A DNA stretch of 64,000 nt from Xenophilus arseniciresistens (GTDB taxonomy: Bacteria > Pseudomonadota > Gammaproteobacteria > Burkholderiales > Burkholderiaceae_C), in the NCBI RefSeq assembly GCF_028023875.1, contig NZ_JAQIPB010000008.1, positions 124,001 to 188,000 of the forward strand, in the 5' to 3' direction. A model generated the notes under the pieces. It was given only the letters and a program-made list of their open reading frames with translations. It was not told where the DNA came from and did no database searches. Both the position numbers and the translations under genes were made by a program. This document shows positions 28,001 to 34,903 of the stretch, in pieces (position 1 is the stretch's first letter; each line of letters opens with the position of its first letter).

Positions 28001-28557
28001 TCGTCGGAATCGATCTCCCCATCCTCCAGCAAGACGGACACGCTGGCATCGCCGTTGTCTTCATCCAGCAGGTGGGATTTGACATACGTTCTGAGCCGAT
28101 CCAGGTCGCGCAGGATCAGCAGGATCAATGCGCCTTCGGCCGCGTTGGCATTGAGATCGGAAACTTGCTGCTCGCCGAACAGCGAGTAGGCGATCGCGGA
28201 ATACCCCGCCAGATGGTACGCAGCGCCCGCAATCGTGCGGTAGAAGCCACGCTCCTCAGCATCTGGAGCGCCATTGCGAACCAGCGATTCAAAGGCATTG
28301 CCGGCGCGCTCGAACGCACGCTGACAAAGAGCCGATGTGCCGTCTAGCTCGCGCAGTGACAGCGCCGCACGCAAGATCGAAAAGCCGTGTTCTGCCAGAT
28401 CGATGTCAATCTGCTCGCCGAGTGGCGGTGCATCCTCCGGCAGAACCCCCGCTTGACGCATGATCGACCATGCCGCACCGCGGTCCAGCAGCCTTCCCCA
28501 AACACCGTCTTGCGTCGCCTTGGTCAGGAAGACCTGCAGTTCATCACTTGTTTCCAA
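25081..28557 (-). CDS. hamB: HamB, Ski2-like helicase of a Hachiman defence system
   Basis: Superfamily 2 helicase of 1158 residues, translocating subunit of Hachiman. Residues 1-290 form a helical N-terminal domain. Then come a Q-like motif LWPSQREA (293-300), Walker A ALPTSAGKT (to 322), TPLRALSAQ, the DEGH box (417-420), SAILPDGQQ (motif III region) and AGRAGRAF (motif VI). An acidic linker (DPPADADDEEEEK) separates the helicase core from a C-terminal extension. TTG start at 28557 with AGGAGG nine bases upstream; it lies inside the end of hamA (14-bp overlap), and a stop just upstream excludes longer versions. Known Hachiman pairs sense damaged or foreign DNA and release HamA nuclease activity. 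Confidence 0.87.
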   Translation of the reverse strand: METSDELQVFLTKATQDGVWGRLLDRGAAWSIMRQAGVLPEDAPPLGEQIDIDLAEHGFSILRAALSLRELDGTSALCQRAFERAGNAFESLVRNGAPDAEERGFYRTIAGAAYHLAGYSAIAYSLFGEQQVSDLNANAAEGALILLILRDLDRLRTYVKSHLLDEDNGDASVSVLLEDGEIDSDEAISIVLNTVVCRALAFFDFALQTGEVSLLDTAKELLDTALDLADAAASVSLWWIVRLCRNMLDDLWAHSLHETLPSDPPEGGEGRYVELRRLFIASLYARRSAELELWPSQREAAKRSTDVSDDLVVALPTSAGKTRIAEIAALMCLSGGKRVLIVTPLRALSAQTERTFRQTFSPLGFSVSSLYGASGLSAGDEDALRSMDIIIATPEKLDFALRNDASLIDDIGLVVLDEGHLIGPTEREIRYEILVQKLLRRADAGARRIVCLSAILPDGQQLEDLTAWIRKDVEGEPVRSSWRPTRQRFGALVWKGDAATLNYDLEDQGPFLARFVEQIPARAPEKKPYPRKTKDLTLFAAWRFAQQGKRTLIFSTQANWVEGYGESAVELHRRGYLPTLLDDEALVQRALEVGQEWLGDQHPAVACLKLGVAVHHGRLPSPFLRELEALLAKGVLKVIVASPTLSQGLNLNAAVLLVPYLVRAGKVISGEEFANVAGRAGRAFVDVEGLVVHVILDKPTWRLTEWRKLVKSAKARTLQSGLYQIIAEIIGRLAQEGVLERADAIEYLSSSREAWKSQAEENLRLGIADPPADADDEEEEKIEEEPMSHLVEKLDATVLGLVEALDADSEDLPRLLDEALQGSLWARQIGREDEDEQQAHKAILEARANVIWSHTTPDARKGHYAMGVGLEAGLAIDGMADVLGDLLDQADEAALRDDGAALSAALAQLAARLLVIRPFVPDKKNTLPANWAEILEEWVSGTGVDVIGPENMRIIEDAFAYRLVWALEALRTRRVTLGWSSEIVSGGGAASVETGVPQLMMSMLIRAGLPSRRAAMAAIRTTGADFFTIAGMREWLASEEIEDLTNAEGFPTPETAVLWQRFRDEMLSGAQQKWSVGSGTRALSLRAADKAPAAGIYRIEIDAPHGEAWLTSPDFRRVAKFKTRVQGTWHGLLAARLKDGQRSAQIERFGPGKVKWPT

Positions 28558-29323
28558 GATTCATTGCCTCCTCGTAGACTTCGGCAATGAACGCTTGGTG
28601 ATCTTCAATGTGAAGGCTGACGACGTGCTGGTTGCGGTCGTCACCGGCCTCCTCCAGATCCTTCTGCAGCTTCGCAGCCGGCGCGTTTCCGGACATGGTG
28701 AACAGCATGTGGTCGATGCGATTGGCGCGCAGGGCTTTCAGCCCGACCTCATCGCGGATTGTCCGGCCGAGTTCGACATCATCTTTGTCGGCGCTTTCAA
28801 GGAGCCGATTTGCGATGAACAGCAAGGAATCCGGCGTGCAGCGGCCGCCGTACCGGTTCAGGGCTTCACGCGCTTCGCCAATCGTCACGTTGCCAAGGTT
28901 CGCGCGGCTTTTCGACTCGCCCTTTAGCAGCCAGAGCTGGTCATCGGGGTCATAGCCCACACCGATGAAATCGTCGCCGCGCATTGCGACCTCGCGTCCA
29001 TCTTTGAATCGCATCCGCCGAACGGGAACACGAAAGCCCATCTCCTCCTCAACCAGTTCAGAGGCGAGGATTTCGCCGAGATCGCCGGAGCGCGCGCGCT
29101 TCGATTGAGGCAGCAGTGCCCTCAGAATTTCGGAGGCGCCGTCGTACCCGAGGCGAGAGACATCGTCAGCGATCCGGTCAGCCTGGTCGTAGTGCGTCCT
29201 GACGGCTTCGCCCAGTTGCGTAAGAACAGCTGCACGGCCGCCATCTTTTTCCGAGTACGTTCGGAACGTCTTCTTCTTGCTTTTGTCCTTGGTGCCAGCG
29301 CACCAAGCCTTAAACAACGCCAT
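28544..29323 (-). CDS. hamA: HamA, DUF1837 nuclease of a Hachiman defence system
   Basis: A 259-residue protein with the DUF1837 HamA core. Visible elements: SGDLGEILASEL (E84), KDGREVAMRGDDFIG (D117/D118) and WLLKGESKSR (E136, K138), which together form a plausible PD-(D/E)XK active site. In Hachiman, HamA degrades DNA when HamB is triggered. The ATG has AGGAGG five bases upstream. It is immediately followed by hamB with a 14-bp overlap, the canonical gene pair. The first 25 residues are Lys-rich. An 86-bp gap without an obvious terminator separates it from the nucleotidyltransferase gene upstream, so it may share that promoter. Confidence 0.87.
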   Translation of the reverse strand: MALFKAWCAGTKDKSKKKTFRTYSEKDGGRAAVLTQLGEAVRTHYDQADRIADDVSRLGYDGASEILRALLPQSKRARSGDLGEILASELVEEEMGFRVPVRRMRFKDGREVAMRGDDFIGVGYDPDDQLWLLKGESKSRANLGNVTIGEAREALNRYGGRCTPDSLLFIANRLLESADKDDVELGRTIRDEVGLKALRANRIDHMLFTMSGNAPAAKLQKDLEEAGDDRNQHVVSLHIEDHQAFIAEVYEEAMNLGNK

Positions 29324-29409
29324 GTCTCCTCCTGCTCATTTTTTGGTGGGTTCCGGTCGGAGAGTTGCACGGCTGCCCATGGACCCGCTCCGGTTGACTT
29401 CCTCCTCCG

Positions 29410-30195
29410 TCATACCGCCGGTTGCGGAGGCAGTTCAATTTCATATGCCTGGGCGATGCGGGCCACTAGCTCGCCGACGGCGACATTGCCAAGCTGCAGC
29501 GCTTTCGGGTCGATGGATGTGTCGGCAGCGACGGCAACAAGGAACCGCGTCATATCGCCGCCGATCTTCTTGTCGAGCGGAACGCGCGTGGCGGGCGCCA
29601 GCAGTTGCGAAAGTCGCAGCACGTCGTTGAGGTGCTTGCGCACGTCCTTGGCGTCCACCTTGGCGCCCTGCTCTTTCCGCGCAGTCAGTTCCAACCACGC
29701 GATTGCCTTGAGCGGGATCAGGCGGTCTTCGCCGACCCAGGGCAGGCCATCGACTTCGCGGCGCCCTGCCATGATGAATGCATAGTAGACCTCGTCCAGC
29801 AAGATGGCGGACAAGCTGGAGACGGCTTCATCCAGTGGTATTGGTGTCAGCTGACTGCCTTCGGCCGGTTGCAATCCGTCGGGGGCTCTCGCGAACAGCT
29901 CGACCATCGCTGGGTAGCGAGCATCAGCAGGCTTCTGGAACCGATAGAAGATTGGTTTTCCGGTGTCGCTGGCCTGGCGAATTTCGTAGCCGCCGTCCTC
30001 GACGAATTTCCAAAAGGCCTCGCCAAATGCCGGGGTCAGCGCCTCCACATGCAGGACAATGTCAAGGTCTTTGGTGGCTCGGAACTCCAGCCCTGCCTCC
30101 TCCATCGTCAAGGTCGCGGCCGTGCCGCCAATCAGGACGTACTGGTCGACGTATGCCGCAAACCGCTCCTGGAAAATGTCCAAACCTCTCACCAT
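29410..30195 (-). CDS. AbiEii-like nucleotidyltransferase toxin
   Basis: A 261-residue protein of the DNA-polymerase-beta-like nucleotidyltransferase superfamily. The active-site signature is VLIGGTAATL followed by ATKDLDIVL, that is GG plus DxD, near residues 21-47. A helical C-terminal region follows with KDVRKHLNDVLRL. Proteins of this kind act as AbiEii/MenT toxins that modify tRNA ends or other targets. It overlaps the upstream winged-helix gene by 7 bp (30189-30195), the classic order antitoxin-toxin of type IV pairs. Toxicity and target are inferred from family membership. Confidence 0.75.
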   Translation of the reverse strand: MVRGLDIFQERFAAYVDQYVLIGGTAATLTMEEAGLEFRATKDLDIVLHVEALTPAFGEAFWKFVEDGGYEIRQASDTGKPIFYRFQKPADARYPAMVELFARAPDGLQPAEGSQLTPIPLDEAVSSLSAILLDEVYYAFIMAGRREVDGLPWVGEDRLIPLKAIAWLELTARKEQGAKVDAKDVRKHLNDVLRLSQLLAPATRVPLDKKIGGDMTRFLVAVAADTSIDPKALQLGNVAVGELVARIAQAYEIELPPQPAV

Positions 30196-31184
30196 GGAAG
30201 TTGCCCTTTCAGTTCGTCCAGTGCGAGCTGGATTCGGTCGTCGGCGTTCTCTTGCAAGCTGAGCGTCAGCGAGAGCGGGTCCACCGTGGTGGCGTCTGGC
30301 ATCAACGCCGGGCTATAGCTCCACACCTGCCATTCTTGTGCGCCCGCTTCGGGCTCTAGCAACTCTCGAACGCCGGCATCCGTCGCAGCCTTCCAGTCGG
30401 CGGCGGTCAACGCATACACCGGCCATTTCGGCTCGGTCAGCATGGAATAGCGCGCGAGCGCGCTCAGACCCGCGATGCGGCTGGGCCGATGTGTGACTAC
30501 CCCATGGGTGGCCACCCAGACCGTCCGCTTGACCGGCGTTCGCAGAGCGGGCTTCGCACGATCCCAGACCTGCTCCGGTGGGAGTTCCGTTCGCAGCCAG
30601 CGCGAGCGGCCGACCGTGTATGCCGTAGTCAGCCCGGCCGCAGTCAGTTCCTTGACCGCGCGCGACAGTGTCATTGGCGTGTAGCCCAAGGCGACCGCGA
30701 CCTTGGATGGCTGCCAATCGGATTGCCACGGCTGGCGGAGCAAGGCCGTAATCAGCATGGCTTGTGCGGAAGGGCTCAGTGCCGCCTCTGTAGCCGGAGC
30801 GCGCTGCCGAAAATACTCACGCAGGTCCAGACCCAGGTCCGGCAGATAGAGTTGGTTTCCCGGCACGATGAACGGGACTTTTTGCTCGATCAAGCGCCGA
30901 CGGTCATAGGATGCCAGGGCATCAGTGACATAGACCGCCGGCTGACCGGCCAGGGCCTTGACCTTGTCCAGCCAAGTCCGGACTTCGCTGAGGGACTGCT
31001 TGGCCTCACTGCGCCCTATCGCGAGGACGACGGGGTGCCCCAGCAGTTCCAGCTCGCTGAATTGGAAGGCGTCGCGCAGGAAGTACGGCAGTTCGTTTGC
31101 ACGCGCCCATGGCTTCACGCCAGGCGCGTCAATGCCCAGGACCTCTTGAAGGTAGTGCAGAACGGCGGTCGCTAGAGTCGGCAA
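30189..31184 (-). CDS. AbiEi-like winged-helix antitoxin/repressor
   Basis: A 331-residue protein. The N-terminal half contains an alpha/beta region ending YVTDALASYDRRRLIEQK and VPGNQLYLPDLGLDLREYF. A winged helix sits in the middle: WQPSKVAVALGYTPMTLSRAVKELTAAGL (about 150-180). The C-terminal half (WVATHGVVTHRPSRIAGLSALA) resembles the region that contacts the toxin in AbiEi-type antitoxins. TTG at 31184 is the first possible start after an in-frame stop; the SD is weak. A perfect inverted repeat lies 26 bp upstream, the expected operator for autorepression. Precedes and overlaps the nucleotidyltransferase gene. Confidence 0.7.
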   Translation of the reverse strand: MPTLATAVLHYLQEVLGIDAPGVKPWARANELPYFLRDAFQFSELELLGHPVVLAIGRSEAKQSLSEVRTWLDKVKALAGQPAVYVTDALASYDRRRLIEQKVPFIVPGNQLYLPDLGLDLREYFRQRAPATEAALSPSAQAMLITALLRQPWQSDWQPSKVAVALGYTPMTLSRAVKELTAAGLTTAYTVGRSRWLRTELPPEQVWDRAKPALRTPVKRTVWVATHGVVTHRPSRIAGLSALARYSMLTEPKWPVYALTAADWKAATDAGVRELLEPEAGAQEWQVWSYSPALMPDATTVDPLSLTLSLQENADDRIQLALDELKGQLPW

Positions 31185-31210
31185 GGCTCATCTCATATAA
31201 CTTAATTTCC

Positions 31211-31239
31211 GCACGATAACACATCGACTGTTATCGTGC
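31211..31239. promoter_or_regulatory. Inverted-repeat operator between antitoxin and divergent gene
   Basis: Perfect 11-bp arms, GCACGATAACA (31211-31221) and TGTTATCGTGC (31229-31239), separated by CATCGAC. A third, degenerate half-site GCGTTATCATG follows at about 31247. The dyad is 26 bp before the antitoxin start and 69 bp before the divergent gene at 31309, so one regulator could control both directions. A TTATAT on the minus strand downstream of the dyad could be the antitoxin -10. AbiEi repressors bind inverted repeats of this type. Confidence 0.75.
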
Positions 31240-31308
31240 AAATTAGCGTTATCATGGCGACATCGGCTCCTGGCCCCATGCCGAGACGTCCGATGAAAGG
31301 AACCAGAC

Positions 31309-32082
31309 ATGATCGGAACGAGGACTCGCTATTCCCTTGCTCAATTTCTGGAGCTTCAGGAGCCCATGGTCTCCATCGTGCTGCTCAGCAAGTACGGCGT
31401 GCAACACCTGTCGTTGTCGCCAGGCCAGTTGCTGTACGGGCTCTTGAACACGCTGCGCGGGCTTGACGATATCCCCCTAATGCTTGTGCTGGCCGAAATC
31501 GCGGCCACCGCGGGCGACCTGCGAGCGCGGGTGAATCCGAAGTACCGATTCAACGAACGCATGCACGACCTGACGCAATGCCTGCTGCTGGACGGCTATA
31601 TCGTCAAAGACACGAAGCTTGTGCAGATCGACCCGTCGATTGCTGACGCCGCCCCACTGGAGGACGACCTGATCGTGGCGCTGCAGAACTCGGGAGCGCC
31701 CCGCGCGCAGGAGATCATCGCCAAGATCGGTGATTCAGCCCAAGCTTTCCGTGCGACTCCGCCCGACTACAACGCGGCGCTGGTGAATGCCCGCGTCGCG
31801 CTGGAGACGCTGGCTGCGGACGTTGCCGCCGACATAGCTTCGCGTGCGCAGGTTCCCGTGACCTACAACCCGTCGAAATGGGGCGAAGTGCTGGCGTTCC
31901 TGCGCACGAACGGCGAGGTCACACTCGAAGAGGAGAAGGGCCTAGCGGGTGTATTCGGATTTCTGAGCCCGGGCGCCCATCGCCCCGTAGGCATTCCAGA
32001 GGATCAGATGACCCGCCTTGGCCGCTCCTTCGCGCTCAACATGTGCTGGTTCCTGCTCAAGAACCATCTGGCGTCCAAGTGA
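31309..32082 (+). CDS. Uncharacterised protein with abortive-infection-like C-terminus
   Basis: A 257-residue soluble protein divergent from the AbiE-like pair. The C-terminal third is helical: NARVALETLAADVA, then EEEKGLAGVFGFLSPGAHRP and a final helix MTRLGRSFALNMCWFLLKNHL. This layout resembles the C-terminal HEPN-like domain of several abortive-infection families, in which a Gly-Ala-His loop and a late Arg helix recur, but a clean RxxxxxH motif is not visible. ATG at 31309 follows GAAAGGAACC. The shared intergenic dyad suggests coordinate control with the toxin-antitoxin genes. A defence role is an inference from position and fold impression. Confidence 0.6.
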   Translation: MIGTRTRYSLAQFLELQEPMVSIVLLSKYGVQHLSLSPGQLLYGLLNTLRGLDDIPLMLVLAEIAATAGDLRARVNPKYRFNERMHDLTQCLLLDGYIVKDTKLVQIDPSIADAAPLEDDLIVALQNSGAPRAQEIIAKIGDSAQAFRATPPDYNAALVNARVALETLAADVAADIASRAQVPVTYNPSKWGEVLAFLRTNGEVTLEEEKGLAGVFGFLSPGAHRPVGIPEDQMTRLGRSFALNMCWFLLKNHLASK

Positions 32083-32141
32083 CGCTGCGTGCTTGAAGCA
32101 CCAGCGACGCGATCAACGCCCCGCCGGTATAGGCTTCCTTG

Positions 32142-32870
32142 CTAGCCGGCCTGCTTGGCCTCCAGGCTTTGCTCATACGCCAGTTCGGCTTCGCGATCCA
32201 TGTCGCGCCAACTGTGATCGGCACCGCCAGTTCCGCCAGCCTTGACGAACACCAACCCCGCGCGCCCCGCCTTGCGGTAGGTCAGCCACCCGCGGCAGTT
32301 CAGCGTGTCCCCGTTAAACATGCGGTCACCTTCCGGGTCGTACTCTCCGGTCATGTCCCCGTCGGCCTCGATCGTCCAATCGTCTGTCGCGGCCCACAAG
32401 TCCGCGGTCGACGGACACTCGACGTCCATTTCAGGCTCGTCCGGATAGCCGGCATTGCTTTCAGCCATTACATTGGCAAGTTCGTCGGAGTTGTAGATCG
32501 CTTCAGCCAACGCCTCGCGGGCATGCGAATCGTAGAAATCGGCGACGCCTTCATAGACACTGACCCGATCCGCGCTGGCCTTCAACGCCACGACGCACGC
32601 CGGCATCACCATCGACGGCGCCGTACCGTCTTCGAGACCCAGTTCAAGGACGCGCGCCGCCCCCATCGGGAGGTTGAGCACGACGATCTCGGCATCGTCC
32701 AGGTGGTAGTCGAGCTTGGGATTTGCGTCTTCGACGACCAGGGCCGCGTAGGTGCGATAGCCCAGCAGCGCGGCGACGACTTCGGAAAGGTGGGAACGCT
32801 TGACGGTCAAGCCTTGCGCAGCAAGCGCTTGAGAGGCCGCGTAGGCGGCCGAACGCACATAGGTGCTCAT
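32142..32870 (-). CDS. Uncharacterised acidic protein with N-terminal helical 'LGY' motif
   Basis: A 242-residue acidic protein. The N-terminus (ASQALAAQGLTVKRSHLSEVVAALLGYRTYAAL) follows the same pattern as the start of the protein at 22920-23798: basic helix, hydrophobic helix, then a GY-x-aromatic turn. Such N-termini are frequent on conjugative plasmids and ICEs. The rest has no recognised motif; the C-terminus (WRDMDREAELAYEQSLEAKQ) is helical. ATG at 32870 with TTGGAG eight bases upstream. Convergent with the gene ending at 32082. It lies between the defence genes and the conjugation module and may belong to the ICE backbone or cargo. Confidence 0.65.
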   Translation of the reverse strand: MSTYVRSAAYAASQALAAQGLTVKRSHLSEVVAALLGYRTYAALVVEDANPKLDYHLDDAEIVVLNLPMGAARVLELGLEDGTAPSMVMPACVVALKASADRVSVYEGVADFYDSHAREALAEAIYNSDELANVMAESNAGYPDEPEMDVECPSTADLWAATDDWTIEADGDMTGEYDPEGDRMFNGDTLNCRGWLTYRKAGRAGLVFVKAGGTGGADHSWRDMDREAELAYEQSLEAKQAG

Positions 32871-33363
32871 CGGAATACTCCAATACTGTTCGAGCGCCGG
32901 ACGTTTTGTCGCTATCGAACAGCCGGTACTCCGGATGGTTGATGGCGAGGGTACTCAGGGGGGGACTGCCAATGGCCTTTTTCAAGCTGTCCAGAGCTTG
33001 GGCGGGCGCCTGGCTGCAATTTTACTCATAGGGCCGGACGCGTGCCACAGGCACACAACGTTCGCGACCGCTGCCGAGCTCGAACAAAAGCCTGGCTGGG
33101 CAAACCCGTCTAGCGCGGAGCAGGCTCGGCAGCCCGCCTGCAAATTCGCTGCAAGTGCGATATTCGCTGCGCAGCAAATGTTGTCGCCGGCCTCGGCGCT
33201 GACTGCCATCCCTTACGCCAGCGCCTTGCCCCTGCATTGCGAACTCAATCGGCAACGGCTCGACTTGACTGCTCCTGCCGACCATCCACTAGAGGCGGAT
33301 GCCGCCTCGATGCCCTGAGCGAGAGAATAGGTATCGGGCCGCTGTTCAAAACTTCGATTCCTA
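32871..33363. other. Gap between cargo and conjugation module, no gene assigned
   Basis: About 490 bp. Frames on both strands are short, lack ribosome-binding sites and have no recognisable product. No clear terminator for the trb operon is visible, although this is where it should end. I see nothing else in it. Confidence 0.5.
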
Positions 33364-33621
33364 TTACTTCAATTCACCCACCGTCTTGGCAGGAGTGCTG
33401 GCCGGGCGAGCCTTCCTATGGAAGCCGCGATCTCTCGCAATGAATGCCTCCAGCATGTGCGGAATCAGCGACACGGCATCCACTGCCTCGCCGTAGGCCT
33501 GCGCGTGCAGCACCGCGTAGCGCTCGAGGTCGGCCTTCAAGCCGGCCGGGCATGCGAAGGTCAGCTTGATGCTTTCGGTCTTGGGTAGCGGCCCCAGCCG
33601 CAGCTTCTTCGCGGTGTTCAT
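33364..33621 (-). CDS. DUF2274 protein, last gene of the trb operon
   Basis: An 85-residue protein with LGPLPKTESIKLTFACPAGLKADLERYAVLHAQAYG, the DUF2274 core, which looks like a small ribbon-helix-helix-type DNA-binding fold. DUF2274 genes directly follow trbI in Tn4371-family elements. The ATG overlaps the trbI stop as ATGA (33618-33621). Role unknown; likely a regulator or accessory of conjugation. Confidence 0.85.
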   Translation of the reverse strand: MNTAKKLRLGPLPKTESIKLTFACPAGLKADLERYAVLHAQAYGEAVDAVSLIPHMLEAFIARDRGFHRKARPASTPAKTVGELK

Positions 33622-34901
33622 TTTGCAGTGCCACGGTTGAAGAACAATGGTTGATAGGGACTCAGCACGAGATCGCGATTGACGATGATCCGCACCGGCA
33701 GACCCGGCCGCTCAGTCAGAGTCGGCTGGATGTTCATGTTGCGACGGGTCATCTCCTGCCCCACCTGATTGATGCTGTCCTGGGCGCTGTCTCGCCCGGC
33801 GATCACGATGCGATTGCCGTCCTGCCGGTTCTCCGGCGCGGCCAACTCGGCGCCCACACCCAGCAGCGTGGTCAACGCTGCGCCTGCAAAGACACGATCC
33901 CAATGCCAATCGACACCATCCTCCAGACCGGCATAGCCGGCCGGGTCGGTGCCCGCCAGGTTGTCGAGCTTCAGCGAAGACGTGTCGGGCAGGATGATGC
34001 GATTCCACACCACCTGCACGCGGCTCTGCCCGTAGCTCACCTGGCTGTTGTACTTTCCCAGGATGCGCGAGCCCTGCGGGATCAGCAGGAACCTGCCCGT
34101 GGCTGTGTCGTAGACCGGCTCCGTCATCGTGGCGATCACGTCGCCCGGCAAGTCCGACTTGATGCCCGTCACCAGCGCGCCAGCGATCACCGTTCCGGCC
34201 ATCACCTGATACGGTGACACCGGAATTTGCAGATTCCCGGAATTACGTGTTTCCGTAGAACCGCCTTTCAGGAAAGCCTCTTTGTGGTCTTGCCGGTTCT
34301 GCACGGCGGTCGGGTCGGACGCGGATGGTTGCGTTTGTGCCGCCGTCGAGGCCGGCCCGGCGGCGAGCGGGTCGAAGCCCGCCAAGGCCGATGCTGAGCC
34401 TGCCGCCGCGACCTGTACTGCGGCCTGCGCGCCGGCCTTGCCTGGGTTGCCCGAGCGGAAGAACACCGACGAAGCCGCCGCGGCGTCGGCCTCCTTGCGT
34501 CGCGCATCCTCCGGGTCATGGCCCGGCGGCGCATAAGCGGGCGTCACGGGCTGCTGCGACTTCACGATGGCCGGGCCGAGGTCGCCGGGCAGCGGCGGCC
34601 CCAACTCCGGCACCTTCGCCGGCAGCTTGGAATAGTCGGACGGCAGGCCGTCCAGCCCTTCGGACTTCGAGACGCGATCCACGTTGTACAGCTCGGTCTG
34701 CTCGCCCGCATTGCGCCGATGTGGCTGCAACGACCAGATCGTGGCCCCGAGCACAGCGAGCGACAGGCCGCCGGTGAGCATGGCCAGCGTGCGCCGGTTC
34801 AGGCGCGTGACCGGACGCGGCTGGGCGCGCAGCGCCATCGCTTCGGGTTCTACCTTGCCCGCCGAAGAAGCGGCATGGTCGGGAATGTCGTCCTGGCTCA
34901 T
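33618..34901 (-). CDS. trbI: TrbI, VirB10-like mating-pair channel protein
   Basis: A 427-residue inner-membrane-anchored protein spanning the periplasm. A cytoplasmic N-terminus is followed by one membrane segment (TLAMLTGGLSLAVLGATIWSL, about 38-58), a long Pro/Ala/Gln-rich linker and the C-terminal VirB10 domain starting near VSPYQVMAGTVIAGAL with IPQGSRILGKYNS and YAGLEDGVDWHWDRVFAGA. It forms the scaffold of the type IV secretion core with TrbG and TrbF. It begins 2 bp after the trbG stop and overlaps the DUF2274 gene. Confidence 0.95.
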   Translation of the reverse strand: MSQDDIPDHAASSAGKVEPEAMALRAQPRPVTRLNRRTLAMLTGGLSLAVLGATIWSLQPHRRNAGEQTELYNVDRVSKSEGLDGLPSDYSKLPAKVPELGPPLPGDLGPAIVKSQQPVTPAYAPPGHDPEDARRKEADAAAASSVFFRSGNPGKAGAQAAVQVAAAGSASALAGFDPLAAGPASTAAQTQPSASDPTAVQNRQDHKEAFLKGGSTETRNSGNLQIPVSPYQVMAGTVIAGALVTGIKSDLPGDVIATMTEPVYDTATGRFLLIPQGSRILGKYNSQVSYGQSRVQVVWNRIILPDTSSLKLDNLAGTDPAGYAGLEDGVDWHWDRVFAGAALTTLLGVGAELAAPENRQDGNRIVIAGRDSAQDSINQVGQEMTRRNMNIQPTLTERPGLPVRIIVNRDLVLSPYQPLFFNRGTAK

Positions 34902-34903
34902 GG

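Noticed and set aside
33022-33285. Short minus-strand frame downstream of the trb operon
   Set aside because: No ribosome-binding site, no protein-like composition and overlapping equally long frames on both strands.
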